Shown: piece after piece, positions 1 to 8,776 of the stretch
Position numbering within the stretch: the stretch's first letter is position 1
Layout of the letters: each line of letters opens with the position of its first letter
Assembly (NCBI GenBank): GCA_020438135.1
Contig: JAGQVF010000098.1
Coordinates: 27,348 to 71,812, forward strand
Source of the DNA: Bacteroidales bacterium
GTDB lineage: Bacteria; Bacteroidota; Bacteroidia; Bacteroidales; JAADJA01
Direction: 5' to 3'
DNA: 44,465 nucleotides
The notes under the pieces: model-generated
What the model saw: the letters and a program-made list of their open reading frames with translations, nothing else
Told to the model about the DNA's origin: nothing
Databases searched by the model: none
Position numbers and translations under genes: made by a program

Positions 1-34
1 ATTCGTGTACATACTCTGTCAAGCTTATTTTGTC

Positions 35-42
35 TACATTTG
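35..42 (+). promoter_or_regulatory. Putative -7 box of the CotH-kinase gene
   Basis: The sequence TACATTTG fits the Bacteroidota -7 consensus TAnnTTTG. It lies 17 bases before the ATG at 60, so the transcript would have a very short leader. No good -33 TTTG element is visible at the usual spacing, so this rests on one box only. Confidence 0.4.
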
Positions 43-59
43 AAATGTAATTAAGAAAT

Positions 60-2315
60 ATGCGCAATATTAGCTTTTTAACTTTCTTGTTTTTTGTCTC
101 TTTTATTACACAAGGACAACCTGTATTACCTGAAAATGGAATTGCTTTCGACGATAGTCAGGTGAACAGGGTGGATATACTAATCCATCCGGATACCCTC
201 GATTGGATTTACAATAACGTAGAAAGCAATATTGAGTGGCATGCAACTTTTATTTATTCATATAGTGGTATGAAAGATACCATTGATGAAGTGGGTTTCC
301 GGTTGAGGGGAAATACTTCGAGAGGTGCTGCAAAAAAATCGTTTAAGGTATCATTTAACACTTTTCACCCCGGGAGGAAGTGGGAAGGACTTGAAAAAAT
401 GAACCTGAATGGTGAGCATAACGATCCTTCCATTTCGCGTTCGAAGATATGCTGGGATTTATTGCATGATTTCGGCATTCCTGCACCCCGTTCAAACCAT
501 GTTGAACTTTACATCAACGGTAATTATTATGGTTTGTATCTCAATGTTGAGCATATTGACGAAGAATTTGTTGAATCCCGCTTTGGTAATAAAGATGGAA
601 ATTTGTTTAAGTGTCTCTATCCTGCCGATCTCGATTATCTCGGTTCCAATCCAGATGCTTACAAATATGTGACCTCCTGGGGAAGCCAACCCTATGATCT
701 TAAAACCAATACAGCAGTAGATGACTATAGCGACCTGGCAACCTTTATAGATAAACTGAACAACAGTGATGATGAAGACTTTTTATGTGCCCTGGATACC
801 CTGTTCAATATTTATGATTATCTGAAAATAATGGCTGTCGATATATTTATCGGAAACTGGGACGGATACATTTATAATCAGAATAATTTTTATCTCTATC
901 ATAACAGCGCCAATGATTTGTTTGAATACATTCCGTATGATCTTGACAACACCCTTGGAATCGACTGGATCGACAGGGACTGGGCACACAGGGATATTTA
1001 CGACTGGGCCCAGCACGGAAACAATGTGCGACCCCTCTATTCGAGAATGATAGATAACGAACAACTGCGCGAACAGTTTTCCCATTACTTGAACACGCTT
1101 TTGCAGGAATATGTAAATCCTGATTCCTGGTTTGACTACCTCGATGATTTGAAAACAAAAATCCAGGGATATGTGCCGGATGATCCCTATTATCCTCTTG
1201 ATTATGGATTCACTTATTCCGATTTTTTAAATTCTTTTGAAGACTCTTATGGCGGACATGTTGATTACGGTATCAAACCCTATGCTGTTGAAAGGCGCAC
1301 TGCTGCTTTGGATCAACTGGAAATAAACAACATAACACCCGTGATCAAATACATGAATTGGGAACTGGATTCAAATGACCTGTGGGCAGGTATATTTGTG
1401 GAGGATGAAAATGTGCCATCTGAAGTATCTTTATTCTATACTTTTAACAACGGTTCTCAATTGGAATTGTCGTTGTTGGATGATGGTTTGCACAACGATG
1501 GTGAAGCAAACGACGGATATTTTGCCAATACATTGCAGGATATTGAGAATAATACCGTAATCCGTTTTCAGTTTTATGCTGAGGATGTAAATGGGAATGA
1601 AAATCTGCTACCCTGCGACCCATTGGTTATTTCCATCATGCCTTCTGAAGATCCGGAGATTTATATCAATGAATTTATGGCCAGCAATACAACAACAATT
1701 ACCGATGAATACGGTGAGTACGACGACTGGGTAGAACTTTACAATGCAGGTAGTAGTTCGGTATGGTTGGGTGATAAATATTTATCCGATAATTTTGATA
1801 ATCCCTCAAAGTGGTTGATGCCGGACGACTGGATTCAGCCGGGAGCATTTTATCTTATATGGGCCGATGACGACCCTGACCAGGGGCCGAATCATACCAA
1901 TTTTAAACTGGATGCAGATGGTGAAGAACTTGCCATTTTTGATTCCGAAGGAACAGGTTATTTTGTCATCGATTCAGTTTCGTTCGGAATTCAGCCGTCA
2001 GACTTATCATTCGGTCGTATGCCCGACGGAGGACCTGAATGGGTTTTCTTCAACGAGGCTACTCCAGGTTTAGGGAATACCACCGATATAAGAGAAACGA
2101 ACTTTTTAGAAAGCGATATTAGCATGTACCCCAATCCTTGCACCGTTGATATATTGAATTTCAGTAGAAAATGTGATGTAAATATTTTTGACGTCACAGG
2201 AAAATCAATTTTAATCCAACAGAAGTCCAAATCAGTCGATATTTCTAAAATGCCAAAGGGGATGTATGTAGTTTGTATAGATAGAAAGATCAATAAAAAA
2301 CTCTTTATTCAATAA
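60..2315 (+). CDS. Secreted CotH kinase / lamin-tail protein with T9SS type A sorting domain
   Basis: A 751-residue exported protein. Residues 1-19 form a signal peptide ending before QPVLPEN. Residues about 35-420 match the CotH kinase family: GFRLRGNTSR near 78-87, NLNGEHNDPS, YGLYLNVEHIDEEF, and YDLDNTLG near 292-299, the last resembling the metal-binding Asp cluster of CotH-type kinases. Residues about 533-675 look like a lamin-tail domain (INEFMASN, DDWVELYN, FGRMPDGG). Residues about 684-751 are a T9SS type A C-terminal domain (MYPNPC, FDVTGKS, GMYVVCID). CotH in Bacillus phosphorylates spore-coat proteins, but Bacteroidota homologues are cell-surface or secreted and their substrates are unknown. 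The ATG sits just after a -7 box. Outer-membrane translocation by T9SS and surface location are inferred from the C-terminus. Kinase activity is unproven. Confidence 0.85.
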   Translation: MRNISFLTFLFFVSFITQGQPVLPENGIAFDDSQVNRVDILIHPDTLDWIYNNVESNIEWHATFIYSYSGMKDTIDEVGFRLRGNTSRGAAKKSFKVSFNTFHPGRKWEGLEKMNLNGEHNDPSISRSKICWDLLHDFGIPAPRSNHVELYINGNYYGLYLNVEHIDEEFVESRFGNKDGNLFKCLYPADLDYLGSNPDAYKYVTSWGSQPYDLKTNTAVDDYSDLATFIDKLNNSDDEDFLCALDTLFNIYDYLKIMAVDIFIGNWDGYIYNQNNFYLYHNSANDLFEYIPYDLDNTLGIDWIDRDWAHRDIYDWAQHGNNVRPLYSRMIDNEQLREQFSHYLNTLLQEYVNPDSWFDYLDDLKTKIQGYVPDDPYYPLDYGFTYSDFLNSFEDSYGGHVDYGIKPYAVERRTAALDQLEINNITPVIKYMNWELDSNDLWAGIFVEDENVPSEVSLFYTFNNGSQLELSLLDDGLHNDGEANDGYFANTLQDIENNTVIRFQFYAEDVNGNENLLPCDPLVISIMPSEDPEIYINEFMASNTTTITDEYGEYDDWVELYNAGSSSVWLGDKYLSDNFDNPSKWLMPDDWIQPGAFYLIWADDDPDQGPNHTNFKLDADGEELAIFDSEGTGYFVIDSVSFGIQPSDLSFGRMPDGGPEWVFFNEATPGLGNTTDIRETNFLESDISMYPNPCTVDILNFSRKCDVNIFDVTGKSILIQQKSKSVDISKMPKGMYVVCIDRKINKKLFIQ

Positions 2316-2444
2316 TTCCAAATTTCCATTCCTGCTTTTATTTGTTGTGGTTTAGATTCTGTTGCACATAAAATATCGGGCATTTGATACATCACGTGTT
2401 GAAAATGTTACTTACTTTTAAAGCCGAAACCAAAGATTCTACAA

Positions 2445-3524
2445 ATGGCAGGAAATGTTTACGGACAGATTTTCAGATTGACAACTTTCGGAGAGTCTCA
2501 TGGAAAAGCCATAGGAGGAGTGATCGATGGTTGTCCGGCGGGTTTAAAAATCGATTTCGATCAGTTGAGGTATGACATGGGCAGACGCAGACCCGGTCAA
2601 TCCAGGCTCACTACTTCAAGAAATGAAAAAGATGAAGTTGAATTTCTTTCAGGAATTTTCGAAAACTCCACCACCGGAGCACCGGTAGCCTTTATCATTC
2701 ATAATAAAGATAAAAAAAGCAGCGATTACGATCATTTGAAAAACACCTACCGGCCCGGTCATGCTGATTTTACCTGGGAAAAAAAGTATGGTATTCGCGA
2801 TCATCGGGGAGGCGGCAGGTCATCGGCACGCGAAACAGCCTGTCGCGTGGTTGCCGGTTCATTTGCCAAAATGTTGCTTAAAGAGGCTGGAATTGATTGC
2901 AGGGCTTATGTTTCTCAAATTGGTGAAGTGGAGGCCAACCCCGATTACAGTAAACTCGATTTGGATTCGATCGAAGAAAGTCCGGTCAGGTGTCCGGACA
3001 AAGATACCAGCGATGTAATGGTTTATATGCTCGATCAGATCAAAAATAATGGCGATACGGTGGGTGGAATAGTAACCTGTGTGATCAGGAATGTTCCTGT
3101 AGGATTGGGGGAACCTGTTTTTGATAAACTGGATGCCGAACTGGCCAAGGCTATGCTAAGTATCAATGCAGTTAAGGGTTTCGATATTGGTTCAGGTTTT
3201 AAGGCAGCGCAGTTAAAAGGCTCGGAGAACAACGATATCTTCACCCGCAGGAACGGCCGGATCATTACCAAAACAAATTTTTCAGGTGGAGTACAGGGAG
3301 GAATATCAAACGGTCAGGATATTTATTTCCGGGTTGCATTCAAACCTGTTTCGACCCTTATGTCGGATCAGCAAAGCGTGGATAGCAGTGGAAATCCTGT
3401 TGTAATAAAAGGCAAGGGGCGACATGATGTATGTGTTGTCCCAAGGGCTGTTCCCATTGTTGAAGCCATGGCGGCACTGGTTCTGGCTGACCTGTTTTTG
3501 CGAAATCAACCGGCCCGGTTGTGA
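2445..3524 (+). CDS. aroC: Chorismate synthase
   Basis: A 359-residue cytoplasmic enzyme that converts 5-enolpyruvylshikimate-3-phosphate to chorismate, the last step of the shikimate pathway, using reduced FMN. All three family signatures are present: [11 protein letters not shown] near residues 10-20, GGGRSSARE at 122-130, and [13 protein letters not shown] at 325-337. The length is normal for bacterial chorismate synthases. The ATG at 2445 gives the expected N-terminus ([11 protein letters not shown]). No other aromatic-pathway gene lies in the window, so the gene appears isolated. It is separated from the upstream gene by 129 bases and from the downstream AsmA gene by 110 bases. The assignment is secure; only the promoter is unclear. 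Confidence 0.97.
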   Translation: MAGNVYGQIFRLTTFGESHGKAIGGVIDGCPAGLKIDFDQLRYDMGRRRPGQSRLTTSRNEKDEVEFLSGIFENSTTGAPVAFIIHNKDKKSSDYDHLKNTYRPGHADFTWEKKYGIRDHRGGGRSSARETACRVVAGSFAKMLLKEAGIDCRAYVSQIGEVEANPDYSKLDLDSIEESPVRCPDKDTSDVMVYMLDQIKNNGDTVGGIVTCVIRNVPVGLGEPVFDKLDAELAKAMLSINAVKGFDIGSGFKAAQLKGSENNDIFTRRNGRIITKTNFSGGVQGGISNGQDIYFRVAFKPVSTLMSDQQSVDSSGNPVVIKGKGRHDVCVVPRAVPIVEAMAALVLADLFLRNQPARL

Positions 3525-3634
3525 ATTCTCAGCCAATCTCAAGATCATCACACTAAAATTTAATTTTTGAGGAATGCGCCCTGTTCCCTTGCAATGATTA
3601 TCTTTATGTCGAATTCAGTTCAAAGTTTTATGAT

Positions 3635-6508
3635 ATGAAAACATTATTTAAAATATTGGGAATCATTATCGTTATCCTGATCGTAGCCATCCTGTTGCTT
3701 CCTGTGTTGTTCAAGGGAAAAATCACAGAACTGGTTAAAACAGAGATCAATAACAACATCAATGCAAAAGTTGATTTTACCGGGATTAACTTATCACTCA
3801 TCAAAAGTTTCCCGAATTTCAACCTGGGGATCGAAAACCTGAGCATCGTCGGTAAGGATTCTTTTGAGGGCGACACCCTCAGCAGCATTCAAAACATCGA
3901 CATTACACTTGACCTGATGAGTGTAATAAATGGTAGTAGCTACGAGGTGAAGCGAATAACGATAAATCAACCCAGAATTTTTGTCAGGGTGAAAGAGGAT
4001 GGAAGTGCCAATTATGATATTGCACTTCCTTCGGAAGAAGAAACAGTGGATGAAACCACAACTGAAGAAAACGGCGATTCGTATGTGTTGTCATTAAAGC
4101 ACCTTGAAATCAACAATGGGTTGATCGTGTATGATGATAAAGAGCTTGGGTTTTTACTCGAAATGGCTGGATTTGACCACACCCTTTCAGGTGACTTAAG
4201 TGAAGATAAAACCGTTTTAAAAACCAACACTTCGGTACATAAATTTACGGTAGGTTATGAAGGTATCAACTATCTTTCGAATACAAACCTTGTTTACAAA
4301 GCAGATATTGATGCAGATCTGAAAAATGAAATTTACACACTAAGTAAAAATAACCTGAAGCTAAATGAGCTGGAAATAGCATTCGATGGATCGGTAAGCA
4401 TGGTTGGCGAAGACATCAACCTGGTGCTCACTTTCGAAGCCCCAAAAACTGAGTTCAAGCATATACTGTCGCTCGTTCCTGTAATTTATGCCAAAGATTT
4501 CGAAAGCATTCAAACTTCTGGTAAACTGGCTCTTGATGGAAACGTGAAAGGGCTTTATAACGAAGAAAACCTTCCTTCATTTAATGTTAATCTTGCAGTG
4601 AGTGATGCCATGTTTAAATATCCTGACCTGCCTGCTGCCGTTACCGATGTTAACATTCAAACTTCAGTGACCAATCCCGGTGGTGATGCGGATAATACAG
4701 TAGTGAATATTTCCAAATTCCACATGGAGATGGGAAAGAATCCGATTGATATGCATATGGTTCTTAAAACTCCCGTTTCTGATCCTGATATCGATGGAAA
4801 TATTAAAGGAAAACTTGATCTGGCAACGGTTAAGGATTTCTATCCGCTTGAAGAAGGAGAGGAGCTAACCGGTAATTTTATTGCCGATATCACCCTACAG
4901 GGAAAATTGTCGGCCATCGAAACTGAAAACTATCAGGACTTTACCGCAATCGGCTCCATGCTGGTTAAAAACTTTGAGTATAAGTCTGCCTACGTTGATC
5001 AATTGATCGCTATTAGTAATGCGCAGCTAAACTTTTCACCGCAATATCTTGACCTGGTTGATTTCAAATCTAACATAGGGCGTAACGACTTCAGTGCAAA
5101 CGGGAAAATTGAAAACTACCTCGGATATGCCATGAGCGACGGAACCTTAAAAGGTAATCTAACTACTTATTCCGATTATTTTAACGTATCGGACATAATG
5201 CCTGCTGACGATGGCTCAGCGGATCCGGAAACTGACGCAGAACCTGCAGATACTTCAGCCATGTCGGTGGTTGAAGTACCCGGAAATATCGATTTTGAAA
5301 TGAAAACTACCTTCAAATCACTGATCTATGATAACATTGAAATGAGCAATGTTGGCGGTCGCCTGGTGATCCGTGACAAACAGATCGTGCTGGACAGGCT
5401 TGCCATGAATGTTCTTGATGGAGAGATGGAGGTAAGCGGAAAATATGCTACCCCTGATCCCACGCAACCTGAAATCGATTTTCACCTTAATATTTCAGAT
5501 ATTGATATTCAGCAAGCATATAACACATTTGCCATAATTTCAGAATATGCTCCCATTGCGGAAAAAACATCGGGAAAATTCAATACTGAAATGGATCTTA
5601 CATCCAAACTCGATACTGAAATGAACCCGGTTTATGAAACCATGAATGGGGGAGGGGAAATTCGAACCTCACCCATTGTTATAAAAGATGTGAATACACT
5701 TAATAAAATTGCTGATGCCCTGAAATACGACAAGATCAGGCAAATGACCATTGATAAAATCCAGTTTGAATTCAGGTTTGAGGAAGGAAAAGTAATTGTT
5801 GAACCGTTCGATATGAAGGTGAATGATTTAAATGCAAACCTGGGTGGATATACAGCCCTCGATCAAAGCATCGATTATACACTTGCCCTCGAATTACCGC
5901 GGAATGACATTGGTCAGGCTGCCAATAATGTTCTGAGCAATCTTGTTGATCAGGCCAATGCCAAAGGGGCAAATTTCAGCCTCGGTGAAACCATCGATCT
6001 CAATCTTCTGATCGGTGGAACCCTTACCGATCCTACCGTTTCAACTGATTTGAAAGATACGGGTAAAAACCTTGTGAAAGATGTAAAGGACAAGGTTAAA
6101 GAGGAGATTGAAAACAAAAAGGAAGAAATTTCGAAGGAGGTTCGCGACAAAGCACAGAAAATTTTAGACGATGCCGATGAGCAGGCAAAAAAAATCGTAA
6201 GTGAAGCTGAACGACAGGCTGAAAATATCAGGCAGGGTGCGGCAAAAGCTGCTGCGGATATCAGGAGCGAAGCCGACAAGCAAGCTGGTAAAATTGAATC
6301 GGAGGGAAAGAAAAAAGGATTTTTAGCTGAAGCTGCAGCTAAGGAATCGGCCAAAAAAATCAGGAAAGAAGCTGATGATAAGGCCAATAAACTTGTGAAA
6401 GAAGCTGATGATCAGGCAAAGGATGTTGTGAGAAAAGCCAATGATGAAGCCAACAGGATCAGAGCAAAAGCACAGGATGAAGCTGATAAATTGTTGCAAA
6501 GAAATTAA
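3635..6508 (+). CDS. AsmA family envelope protein with C-terminal hendecad coiled coil
   Basis: A 957-residue protein with one N-terminal membrane anchor (residues about 5-27), then the typical AsmA N-terminus (VDFTGINLSLIKSFPNFNLGIENL). A long repetitive periplasmic body follows, and the AsmA C-terminal region lies at about 665-805 (GGGEIRTSPIVIKDVNTLNK, LLIGGTLTDPTV). AsmA-like proteins form bridge-like beta-groove structures thought to carry phospholipids between the two membranes. The unusual part is residues about 810-957, rich in Lys, Glu, Asp and Ala. Residues 845-954 split exactly into ten 11-residue units such as KEADDKANKLV and KEADDQAKDVV. Ordinary Bacteroidota AsmA proteins are not expected to carry this tail. 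A strong terminator follows the stop codon. Family assignment is firm; the role of the tail is unknown. Confidence 0.88.
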   Translation: MKTLFKILGIIIVILIVAILLLPVLFKGKITELVKTEINNNINAKVDFTGINLSLIKSFPNFNLGIENLSIVGKDSFEGDTLSSIQNIDITLDLMSVINGSSYEVKRITINQPRIFVRVKEDGSANYDIALPSEEETVDETTTEENGDSYVLSLKHLEINNGLIVYDDKELGFLLEMAGFDHTLSGDLSEDKTVLKTNTSVHKFTVGYEGINYLSNTNLVYKADIDADLKNEIYTLSKNNLKLNELEIAFDGSVSMVGEDINLVLTFEAPKTEFKHILSLVPVIYAKDFESIQTSGKLALDGNVKGLYNEENLPSFNVNLAVSDAMFKYPDLPAAVTDVNIQTSVTNPGGDADNTVVNISKFHMEMGKNPIDMHMVLKTPVSDPDIDGNIKGKLDLATVKDFYPLEEGEELTGNFIADITLQGKLSAIETENYQDFTAIGSMLVKNFEYKSAYVDQLIAISNAQLNFSPQYLDLVDFKSNIGRNDFSANGKIENYLGYAMSDGTLKGNLTTYSDYFNVSDIMPADDGSADPETDAEPADTSAMSVVEVPGNIDFEMKTTFKSLIYDNIEMSNVGGRLVIRDKQIVLDRLAMNVLDGEMEVSGKYATPDPTQPEIDFHLNISDIDIQQAYNTFAIISEYAPIAEKTSGKFNTEMDLTSKLDTEMNPVYETMNGGGEIRTSPIVIKDVNTLNKIADALKYDKIRQMTIDKIQFEFRFEEGKVIVEPFDMKVNDLNANLGGYTALDQSIDYTLALELPRNDIGQAANNVLSNLVDQANAKGANFSLGETIDLNLLIGGTLTDPTVSTDLKDTGKNLVKDVKDKVKEEIENKKEEISKEVRDKAQKILDDADEQAKKIVSEAERQAENIRQGAAKAAADIRSEADKQAGKIESEGKKKGFLAEAAAKESAKKIRKEADDKANKLVKEADDQAKDVVRKANDEANRIRAKAQDEADKLLQRN
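6167..6496 (+). repeat. Ten tandem 33-base units encoding hendecads in the AsmA protein
   Basis: Within the AsmA gene, ten consecutive 33-base units encode 11-residue blocks in unbroken register (residues 845-954). The consensus is roughly [KS]-E-A-D-x-x-A-x-x-[IVL]-[RV]. Examples are SEAERQAENIR, SEADKQAGKIE, KEADDQAKDVV and RKANDEANRIR. The DNA copies are diverged, so this is an old protein repeat rather than a recent tandem duplication. An 11-residue period predicts a straight or slightly right-handed coiled coil, or an amphipathic helix lying on a membrane. Confidence 0.85.
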
Positions 6509-6526
6509 TAACAGAAAATGTTACAG

Positions 6527-6559
6527 GGATCCGGCGATCGTTTCCGGATCCGTTTTTTT
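6527..6559 (+). terminator. Rho-independent terminator after the AsmA gene
   Basis: A perfect 8-bp stem, GGATCCGG paired with CCGGATCC, with a 9-base loop, is followed by G and seven T residues. It lies 18 bases after the AsmA stop codon and separates that gene from the OmpA-family gene downstream. Confidence 0.88.
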
Positions 6560-6619
6560 CCAATAAAATATTTTCCCCTCAGGTAAACGTTTCCAATGCG
6601 GATGTTGTCAAAAATAGCG

Positions 6620-8626
6620 ATGAAAAAGAGTGGGACGCTAATTCTGAATAAGACTTTTATTATCCGCGTGGTACTGGTTTTAACAATTTTGATTTTTTGG
6701 CTGAAACCGGTTAATGCGCAGGATTCGACGGATGAGTGCAACCACGTCAGGAGCAAAAAAACCGATAAACTCTACGACAAGGCAATCCGTTCTTATCGCA
6801 GCAACGATTTCTCGGAAGGGATCCGCTTACTGAACGAGATTACAGAAACCGAACCTGAATACATTGATGCCTGGTATGTTCTGGGTTTGATTTACATCGA
6901 TGAAAACAGGATGAACCTGGATGTTGCCAGGCAGTGTTTTGAAAATGTGGTACGGATTTGTCCGCAGTACGATCCCTATACTTACTATCACCTTGCCCGG
7001 ATTCATTATACTCAGGAAAATTATAAACAAGCTGCAGAAAACATCAACATCTTTCTGGCTGATGTTGATCAGATACGATCTGATGAAGATTACAATGAAG
7101 CTATTGCAATCCTCGATTATTCATTGTTTTACGACGATTTGCTTGCCCACCCGGTGCCATTTAATCCCAAGCCTGTTTCAGGAATTTCTACTGAACTTGA
7201 CGAATATCTTCCGATTATTTCTCCTGATAATGAAATGGCACTTTTTACCCGACGAATCAAAATCCCTCCCCGCAGAGACGATATCACTCCCCAGGTCCGG
7301 TACAAGGAAAAGTTTATGTTTAGCCTGCGCGAAAACGGAAACTTTGGCGAAGGTGAACCGATGCCCCATCCCTTTAATTTAAATGACAATGAGGGTGGAG
7401 CCACCTTGTCGATCGATAATAAAACATTGTTCTATACGCTTTGTAAATATGGAAATAACAGCCGATATTATAACTGCGATATTTGTTATTCTGAAAAAGT
7501 CAACGGAAACTGGACCCCGATACAGTCTATCGGTGATCAGGTAAATTTACCGGATAAATGGGAATCGCAACCTACCGTTACGTCAGATGGTTCCATTCTC
7601 TATTTTGTAAGTGACCGCAATGGGGGGTTCGGAGGATATGATTTATACAAAACCCGCAAAGAAGCTGATGGATCATGGAGTTCCCCGGTAAACCTGGGTT
7701 CTGAAATTAACACTCCGGGCAATGAAAAATCACCCTTTATTCATACGGATAGCCAAACTCTCTATTTTTCTTCCGATGGTCATATGGGACTGGGTGGTTA
7801 TGATATTTTTTATACAAGATTAGATAGTGTAAACGAATGGAGTAAACCCGAAAATATTGGGTTTCCGATCAATTCTAAGGATGATGATGTAGGTTTTTTC
7901 GTAAGCACCGATGGCCATTATGGATATTTCGCAAGCAATAAATTTGATGGTCTGGGTGGTTGGGATTTGTATTCGTTTGAATTATATGAAGAGGCCAGGC
8001 CTGAAAAAGTGCTTTTTATACGTGGTAAGTTGATCGACATTCCTGAAAACGAACTTTCAAGTACACGAATCGAACTTAAAAATGTGGAGACCCGGAAAGT
8101 TACAAGTGTTCCTGTTGATACGGCTACGGGCGAATATGTAGCGGCCGTTTTGTTCAGAAATGATTACCTCATGACGGTGAAAAAGAAAGGGTACGTGCAG
8201 GAAGCTAAATATATTTCGCGGATCGACCCTCGGTATACCAGTCCGTTTAAGGTGATGGTAAACATGCGACCCATCGAAGTAGGCATGTCTTATCGATTGA
8301 ATGATATCTATTTTGAGTCGAATAGTTATGAACTGCCTGCTGAATCAAAAGTAGTGATCGAAGAATTCTACGAATTTTTACTCGAAAACGAAGATCTTAA
8401 GATAAGTATCGAAGGACACACAGATAACATTGGTAACGATCAGGATAACCTGATTTTATCCCAAAAACGAGCCGAATCCGTTTACAGAGAGCTGATTGCA
8501 AAAGGTATTCCGTCAACTCGTTTGCAATTTAAGGGTTTTGGAGAATCGAAACCGGTTGCTCAGAATAACACCGAAGCAGGCAGATCGAGAAACCGGCGTA
8601 CGGAATTTGTTGTGATCGAAAAGTAA
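6620..8626 (+). CDS. TPR-PD40-OmpA family protein, PorE-like
   Basis: About 668 residues. The start at 6620 is preferred because it gives a normal signal peptide (MKKSGTLIL...PVNAQ); an earlier in-frame ATG lies at 6596. Domains in order: TPR-like helices (about 30-140), WD40-like PD40 beta-propeller repeats (about 175-440, for example VSDRNGGFGGYDLY and FSSDGHMGLGGYDIFY), a carboxypeptidase-regulatory-like beta domain (about 455-540), and a C-terminal OmpA peptidoglycan-binding domain (about 557-668, with EGHTDNIGN, LSQKRAESV and SRNRRTEF). This order matches PorE, a T9SS component that tethers the secretion machine to peptidoglycan. Unlike classical PorE, no lipobox cysteine is visible at the cleavage site. 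It could instead be one of the many PD40/OmpA paralogues of Bacteroidota. OmpA-type envelope anchoring is secure; the T9SS role is inference. Confidence 0.8.
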   Translation: MKKSGTLILNKTFIIRVVLVLTILIFWLKPVNAQDSTDECNHVRSKKTDKLYDKAIRSYRSNDFSEGIRLLNEITETEPEYIDAWYVLGLIYIDENRMNLDVARQCFENVVRICPQYDPYTYYHLARIHYTQENYKQAAENINIFLADVDQIRSDEDYNEAIAILDYSLFYDDLLAHPVPFNPKPVSGISTELDEYLPIISPDNEMALFTRRIKIPPRRDDITPQVRYKEKFMFSLRENGNFGEGEPMPHPFNLNDNEGGATLSIDNKTLFYTLCKYGNNSRYYNCDICYSEKVNGNWTPIQSIGDQVNLPDKWESQPTVTSDGSILYFVSDRNGGFGGYDLYKTRKEADGSWSSPVNLGSEINTPGNEKSPFIHTDSQTLYFSSDGHMGLGGYDIFYTRLDSVNEWSKPENIGFPINSKDDDVGFFVSTDGHYGYFASNKFDGLGGWDLYSFELYEEARPEKVLFIRGKLIDIPENELSSTRIELKNVETRKVTSVPVDTATGEYVAAVLFRNDYLMTVKKKGYVQEAKYISRIDPRYTSPFKVMVNMRPIEVGMSYRLNDIYFESNSYELPAESKVVIEEFYEFLLENEDLKISIEGHTDNIGNDQDNLILSQKRAESVYRELIAKGIPSTRLQFKGFGESKPVAQNNTEAGRSRNRRTEFVVIEK

Positions 8627-8721
8627 AACCGGACCACAATATGCCAACTTAATGGCTGCTTAATCCAATGTTAAAAAATTCTGTATTGGCTTAAATTATT
8701 AGGTATTTTCGCATTGTTTTC

Positions 8722-8729
8722 TACTTTTG
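8722..8729 (+). promoter_or_regulatory. Putative -7 box of the acyl-CoA synthetase/GNAT gene
   Basis: TACTTTTG is an exact match to the TAnnTTTG -7 consensus, 47 bases before the ATG at 8777. A clear -33 TTTG at standard spacing is not seen. Confidence 0.45.
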
Positions 8730-8776
8730 TGAATTGATTAACAAAAGATTTGTATACATTATATATAGTATGAGTT

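Noticed and set aside
5950..6387. A 145-codon minus-strand ORF rich in Ser, Ala and Phe opposite the AsmA tail
   Set aside because: It is the antisense of the hendecad-coding repeats, which lack stops in that frame because of their Glu/Lys/Ala codons. Its protein has no plausible family.
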